Shown: positions 59,758 through 64,000 of the stretch, one piece after another
Layout of the letters: each line of letters opens with the position of its first letter
Position numbering within the stretch: the first letter of the stretch is position 1
NCBI GenBank assembly: GCA_963921825.1
Contig: OY997596.1
Coordinates: forward strand, 15,009,001-15,073,000
Reading direction: 5' to 3'
DNA: 64,000 bases
From: Erodium maritimum
Lineage: Eukaryota; Streptophyta; Magnoliopsida; Geraniales; Geraniaceae
The notes under the pieces: generated by a model
The model's input: the letters and a program-made list of their open reading frames with translations, nothing else
Database searches by the model: none
Told to the model about the DNA's origin: nothing
Made by a program: the position numbers and the translations under genes

Positions 59758-61439
59758 TGTTAGTCTTAGTGCCCGTAGTTCAATCCTAAATGTCCAAATG
59801 TATATATCATCGTTAGCAATAAAATTAAAGTGGCTTTATATTACTTATGTGTTGGAATAATATATCGATGTGTGCTCTGATCTATGCCCACCATGCGAAT
59901 AGAACCATAGATCGAGATAGATCACACTCGATGGGTCCCTAGTCAACAAAGCTTCACTAGAAGCGACTAGTATGAAAGATGGCTCTTTATGGCTTACGTT
60001 CTGTTAGTCATTGGAATGGGATTCCGGAGTCTGATCATAGATATCATGTGGGACATGATATTGGATGACCCGACATGAATATGTGCCATAGATCAAGTCA
60101 TGAACATATTCATTGTCGTAGCTTGTCATGTATCCTTAGACCAAGGAGTCTTTGTGATCGCTATGTAGTCAACAACTGAGTTTGACCTGAGCCTAACGTT
60201 GTCCGTAACAGGACTTCCATAGCGGCCAGGATTGGCCTGGGGACGGGCTACATGAGTGACACGAAAGACGGCTAAGGGATTTATCCCTCATATTGAGGTA
60301 TGAGAAAGATATCAGTTCTCGGCCGCTTGATCGAGAGTGAATGAAAGAATAGCATGGCCATGCACATGATACTGGGTATCATATATTCAGTTATCTCACA
60401 TATCAAGGAACAGTGATTGAGAATAATAAGGATGACGGCTCTATGCCTTATCTCAATCAGGATATCGGAGATAAAAGGATAATGACAGGGACGACGGAAA
60501 GGTTAGAATCGACAGGCTCGATTCGTTATGCAGTGTCAGGCAATACTAAAGTCTCGTTAGTTTCCACTTAAATAGGATCAAGTAAAATGGGATTTTACGT
60601 TGATCTATTGACATGCATAAACCTAAGGGTCACAGCGGAGGATGAAACTCATTGACACATTTATGGAGAATGGACAAAAGGGAGTTGTCTCGGGACTTGA
60701 TCAAAACTGGGTTTTGAGTCATGTGCCCGTAAGTGAATAGGACTTTACGGATCAAGACAAGGCTTGGAGTCTTGGGATTGATCGCGTCGGATAATGTTGA
60801 ACATTTCTGGTATGGAAGGCTTGGAGGCGATGAGCGAATCACGAGACCTCATTGGAAATGGCCACGGGCCATGTTCCAAGAGGCCCATGAAAGGCCCATG
60901 CAACCAAGGCCCATGGAACTAATTAATCAAGTCTTGATTAATTAGTACTAAGCAAGCAAGACAAGGATTAAGGTGTTGGTGATTCACCACCTAACCCAAT
61001 CTTGTCTTGCCATACTTTGTCCTATTTACACCTTACTTGACACCATACTTGTCTCATGCCTTTAGTTGGACAAGTATGGGTTTTGTTATGTTGAAGTGAT
61101 CTTTTTTCAACATAACAAACACAAGACAAGAATAGGAAACACAACTTCTCTCCCCCTTCCCTTGCAATTTCGGGTTTGGCAAGCTCCCACCTCCATTTTT
61201 GTGTTCTTGAGTCCTCAAAGAGAAGAACTACGTGGCTTTGATTCCCATGTGGATACGTAGGCGTCTTGGAGACTCAAGCCAATCATTCGTTACCCGGTGT
61301 TCTTATTTTGGTAAGAACTAGTGCTGAGTTTTTCTCTTGTGAATCCATTCTTTGTTAGTTGTTTCATGGTTTTAATCGTCTCTTGGTTTTCATTGATTTT
61401 CCGCTGCGAGTTGGTTCAACCCTACCTCGAGACCCAACA
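59758..61439 (+). repeat. copia-3 3' LTR (1682 bp)
   Basis: It starts TGTTAGTCTTAGTGCCCG and ends CGAGACCCAACA. Its right neighbour ATGTTGAGACTCTCC is gypsy-3 LTR sequence. It is slightly shorter than its partner near the end (TTGGTTCAACCC). Confidence 0.93.
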
Positions 61440-62263
61440 ATGTTGAGACTCTCCGGCACGATATGTTTCGAAACGAGGTATTCCAGTACGATACCTACAC
61501 CGAGGGGGTATGCCGGTGTAGGGTATCTAGGCCGAGGGTAGTGTCCCACGTACGTGGTCCCCCGGGGCTGAGGTTCCGATACGATACCTACATCGAGGGG
61601 GTATGCCGGTATAGGGTATCTAGGCCGAGGATGGTGTGATCTGTACCCCGATGTTGTGTGGTCTGGGAAGACATCTAGGCCGATGCTGTGTGGTCCGGTA
61701 TGATGTATTGTGAGCTATACCCCGATGTTGAGCCTGCGACATAGGGACTGTTGTACGAGACTTGTGGGTGTTCTATTGTGTGTTGTTGCTTGATGATTGG
61801 TTATGTGAGGTGATTAAATGTGGTTTTAGTCATGTGAGTGTGGTTTTTGATTATGTAAATCCCGTGGATGTCGTTAGTTGTTGTGCCTTGCTAGTATGCC
61901 CTAATTGGACGGTTACTCGTGGTGGTGAGCGGATAACTCATCACCTTAACTACTTTTTCCTACTGAGCGAAAGCTCACCCCTCTATTTTTACTGTTCTAC
62001 AGGTTTTGAGCGGGATTTGGTCTAGCGGGATTCTCAGAGCTTGGGAGCTAGCGAGAGTCTTAGTCTAGTATGGTCTATAGACGTACTTTCCTATTGTTAC
62101 TAAACATCTTTATTACTTGGTTTCCGAGTTGTTGACTCGTTTTGTCAGATTTGATTGTTTAAACTGTTATTGGAAACTTAGTTCGTTTTAAAGTCGATTT
62201 TATTTATTATCATATTTTAGTTCACGTCTCGAGTCCGGTCAAAACCGAATTTGGGGCGTGACA
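61440..62263 (+). repeat. gypsy-3 3' LTR, right piece
   Basis: It is collinear with 44883-45649 and ends TTGGGGCGTGACA followed by AATTA. It has one more GATACCTACATCGAGGGGG-type unit than the 5' LTR (61490-61600), so this internal repeat also varies in number. Confidence 0.92.
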
Positions 62264-62268
62264 AATTA

Positions 62269-63246
62269 TACTGAGCACGAACCAACCTATACCCAGAAAA
62301 TTCCATCAAAGCTAGCTATCAATAGCAGATCGACCGATAGGCCGGATTTATCGGTGGCCAACACCTGAAAAACCAGCCAAAAACCAACCCAAAAATCGAT
62401 TCTGCAAGGAGGCTCCCCAAACTCCAATGGAAAGGAGACAACCTCAATGGAAGGTGGGGTGGAATGAGCAGCACCCATACCGGAACACACCGGACCTGCA
62501 GGTAGAGATCACCAAGATCTATGAAAACGAAGCCACACTCCAGCGAACCCGAGCAGCCCGACCTCAGCCAGAATCAGAGAGCAAATTTCGCCGGAAGCAC
62601 CCGCCCACCCCGGCCTAGACCAACCAGACCCAGACCTAATCCAGACCTAGACCAGGCCTAGACCAGACCAGGCCCGACCACAGATTCGCCGAAAATAACA
62701 CCGGTCCAATACCACAGAACAATACAAACCATAAAAAGGGGGTGAGAACCTGACCCTCGAGACCAGAGAGACGAGCCGAGAGGTGGAGGAGGTGCGGCCT
62801 TGTTGTCGGAGACGAGAAGCAACGCCGGAGCCGAGTACGCTTCCGAGGAACAGGAGTACAAGGCGAGCGGAGAGGCGGAGGAGATGCGACCTTGTTGCTG
62901 GAGATAAGAAGCAACGTTGGAACCGAGAACGCTTGCAAGGCCGGACTGAGGCTGCAACCGAATCGCAGCGTCCACCCATCAAACCCACAGATCTAGCACG
63001 CAAACTGGTTGAAAACTTAGCGAAGACGGACACCAACACTGAGAACCAGGGACGACAGAAGCTGGGGAAGGAGGAAAAAGGAAAGGGTCTGAGGGAGAAG
63101 CTAAGGGGGAGGAGGAGAGGCCTTCGCCGCTGATCGGAGCCCAGGCCATCACCGGCGGGGGCAAGGTAAGGGGAGGCGGCCGAAAAATAGAAGTGAAGCT
63201 AGGGTTGGGAAAAGGGGAGGTGGAGTCTAAATTATATATAAAAAAA
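62269..63246 (-). other. Retroposon 5' half: CT-rich leader with TATA-like tract
   Basis: Read on the minus strand it begins TTTTTTTATATATAATTTAG, then a CCCTAGCTTCACTTC-type leader, then a short frame MAWAPISGEGLSSSPLAS from about 63149. An 85-90 bp segment is tandemly duplicated (about 62785-62945; AGAAGCAACG followed by CCGAG and ACGCTT in each copy), giving overlapping Arg-rich frames of 100-130 codons. These frames look like by-products, not a protein. Nothing matches a LINE coding domain. Confidence 0.6.
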
Positions 63247-63257
63247 TATGATTGGTG

Positions 63258-64000
63258 AGAAAGAAACAAAAGAAGAAATCGAGGACTTAGAAAGGAAAGC
63301 AATCACAACTCTCAAGTGCTATTTCTCATTTGAATTGTTTATCAATTTATTTTGATTAGGTATTCCCGTTTAGAAGTGTGTTTCTAGCTTTAGTGGGTCG
63401 GCTGCATTTCTACACAGCAAAAACAATCATAAGATCAAAACCAAAAAAAAAAAAAGAGAAAAACATTTAACACCCATAATGGATCAACTAAAAACAAAAT
63501 AACCAAAAAGTTTGAAACTTGATGAACCAACGACCAAAGAAAGTAGTACCTATGATGCCACATTTTTCTAAAGAAAATGACAGGTTAGGGGGTTGAGCAA
63601 CCAAACTCCTTAGAGCGTCTGCAATGAAAGCTATTAGGTGGAAAATGATTTTTGCCTTCCTCTTTTAAGTCACTAAATAATCGATTATTCAGAATAAACC
63701 TACTTCTTTCTCGGTGGAATCTAACGATTTTACTTCGAGTCGCCTAGCCAAGATCATACATGGAAACAGACCCTCCCCACTACTAAAAACTTTCCATCTT
63801 GGAGGTTTGAGATCCGTTTGAAGAAGAGGGTGGCATTACAGGGTGTAGCCAAAAAAGTCCACGAGGAATAAAATAACAGACCCGACAAGAACCGCGTCTA
63901 ATTATAATACTATGTGTCAATACAATACTACAAAATTAAGCCCTCACGCGCTTGCTTCGCCGATTACTTTGACGGCGCCTCTCCTCTGACCATTCCACCA
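63258..64000. other. Unassigned right flank
   Basis: AT-rich sequence without a long frame. It contains a 13-base A run near 63450. A TTAGAGCGTCTGCAATG motif at about 63611 resembles a MITE end (GAGCATCTNCAATG type), but no inverted partner is visible before the window ends. Confidence 0.5.

Larger units (their letters stand above)
53001..61439 (+). mobile_element. copia-3: Angela/BARE1-type copia element nested in the gypsy-3 LTR
   Basis: This 8439-bp plus-strand element has flanks ATGCT (52996-53000) and ATGTT (61440-61444). These are a 5-bp duplication with one difference; the uninterrupted 5' LTR of gypsy-3 reads ATGTT at this point. Parts are 5' LTR (53001-54688), primer-binding site (54690-54701), leader (54702-56229), gag-pol (56230-59740), polypurine tract (59742-59757) and 3' LTR (59758-61439). 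The structure is complete but the coding region is a fossil with about ten breaks. The LTRs differ by a few percent at most by eye. It shares derived features, including the 48-bp triplication, with copia-1. Confidence 0.94.
43010..62263 (+). mobile_element. gypsy-3: Tekay/Del-type Ty3-gypsy element with copia-3 in its 3' LTR
   Basis: Exact duplications AATTA lie at 43005-43009 and 62264-62268. Parts are 5' LTR (43010-45649), primer-binding site (45653-45664), leader (to 46497), gag-pol (46498-51195), polypurine tract (51232-51245) and 3' LTR (51246-53000 plus 61440-62263). Without copia-3 it is about 10.8 kb. The domain order is gypsy, and the C-terminal RVQWRHHGAESTWERED tail and long LTRs fit Tekay/Del. 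It is a different family from gypsy-1: the LTR sequences are unrelated apart from short motifs, while the pol wording is close. It is a fossil with around ten breaks. The LTR pair differs by eye a little more than that of gypsy-1, so it is probably somewhat older. Confidence 0.94.
42047..63246 (-). mobile_element. 1.94-kb non-autonomous LINE-like retroposon, split by gypsy-3
   Basis: Exact 11-bp duplications TATGATTGGTG lie at 42036-42046 and 63247-63257, more than 21 kb apart. The element consists of 42047-43009 (963 bp) and 62269-63246 (978 bp), separated by gypsy-3 and its extra AATTA. Read on the minus strand it ends in TTTCTTTGCCGATAAAAAAA, the style of a plant L1 3' end with a short A tail, and it begins with a TATA-like tract and a CT-rich leader. 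A duplication of this length, a 3' A tail and no inverted repeats of note argue for target-primed reverse transcription. No RT, endonuclease or RRM is present, so it needed help in trans. The alternative, a Mutator-like DNA element (9-11 bp duplications), is less likely because the ends share only about nine T/A-rich bases. Confidence 0.78.

Noticed and set aside
62636-63302. Possible first exon of a host gene on the minus strand with a TATA-like tract
   Set aside because: The segment lies inside the retroposon bounded by 11-bp duplications. Its frames are short and Arg/Ser-rich, and the longest depends on sequence outside the element.
63611-63630. MITE terminus (GAGCGTCTGCAATG), and a similar end at 38382
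   Set aside because: Only one end is seen in each case and no inverted partner or duplication was found.
63720-63790. SINE-like wording (CATGGAAACAGACCCTCCCC)
   Set aside because: The similarity to tRNA-derived plant SINEs is short. No A/B box pair, tail or duplication could be identified.

Overview
This window looks like intergenic, repeat-rich chromatin from a flowering plant. Nearly every long similarity I can read is a plant transposable element: Angela/BARE1-type Ty1-copia elements, Tekay/Del-type Ty3-gypsy elements with LTRs of 2.6-3.4 kb, a hAT element, a Mutator-type MITE, a PIF/Harbinger transposase relic and LINE-like pieces. I found no intact host gene, no tRNA or rRNA gene and no CRISPR array. 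The species cannot be named from the sequence.

Layout from left to right. 1-8114 is the right part of a plus-strand copia element (copia-1); its 5' LTR lies outside the window, and a hAT element (311-2504) sits in its leader. 8115-8452 is a minus-strand reverse-transcriptase scrap of another copia element. 8453-8546 plus 20553-about 21410 is an old copia LTR, split by a complete minus-strand gypsy element (gypsy-1, 8547-20552). One LTR of gypsy-1 carries a 301-bp Mutator-type MITE. 21825-33751 is a full-length minus-strand copia element (copia-2), with a solo gypsy LTR (28885-32281) inside its leader. 33757-42035 is older, mostly unassigned sequence. It holds two related RRM-domain reading frames, perhaps LINE ORF1 relics, and a decayed PIF/Harbinger transposase. 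42047-63246 is a three-layer nest: a 1.94-kb retroposon on the minus strand, split by a plus-strand gypsy element (gypsy-3, 43010-62263), whose 3' LTR is split by a plus-strand copia element (copia-3, 53001-61439). 63258-64000 is unassigned flank.

The insertion history can be read from target-site duplications: GCATTAGC (hAT), TATGT (gypsy-1), TAGAATAAT (MITE), CCACA (copia-2), GTAGC (solo LTR), AATTA (gypsy-3), ATGCT/ATGTT (copia-3) and TATGATTGGTG (retroposon). All but copia-3's are exact. All LTR elements here are fossils with damaged coding regions. Within an element the parts follow the usual order: LTR, primer-binding site matching initiator-Met tRNA, leader, gag, protease, then integrase before RT/RNase H (copia) or RT/RNase H before integrase (gypsy), polypurine tract, LTR.

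The least ordinary signals are: the retroposon whose 11-bp duplications lie 21 kb apart; a GC-rich 34-bp minisatellite in non-equivalent places of two gypsy families; several other element-borne tandem arrays (48, 39, 36, 27 and about 48 bp); and the pair of RRM reading frames between the nests. Coordinates were read by hand and could be off by a base or two. Family names rest on recognised motifs, not on a database search.
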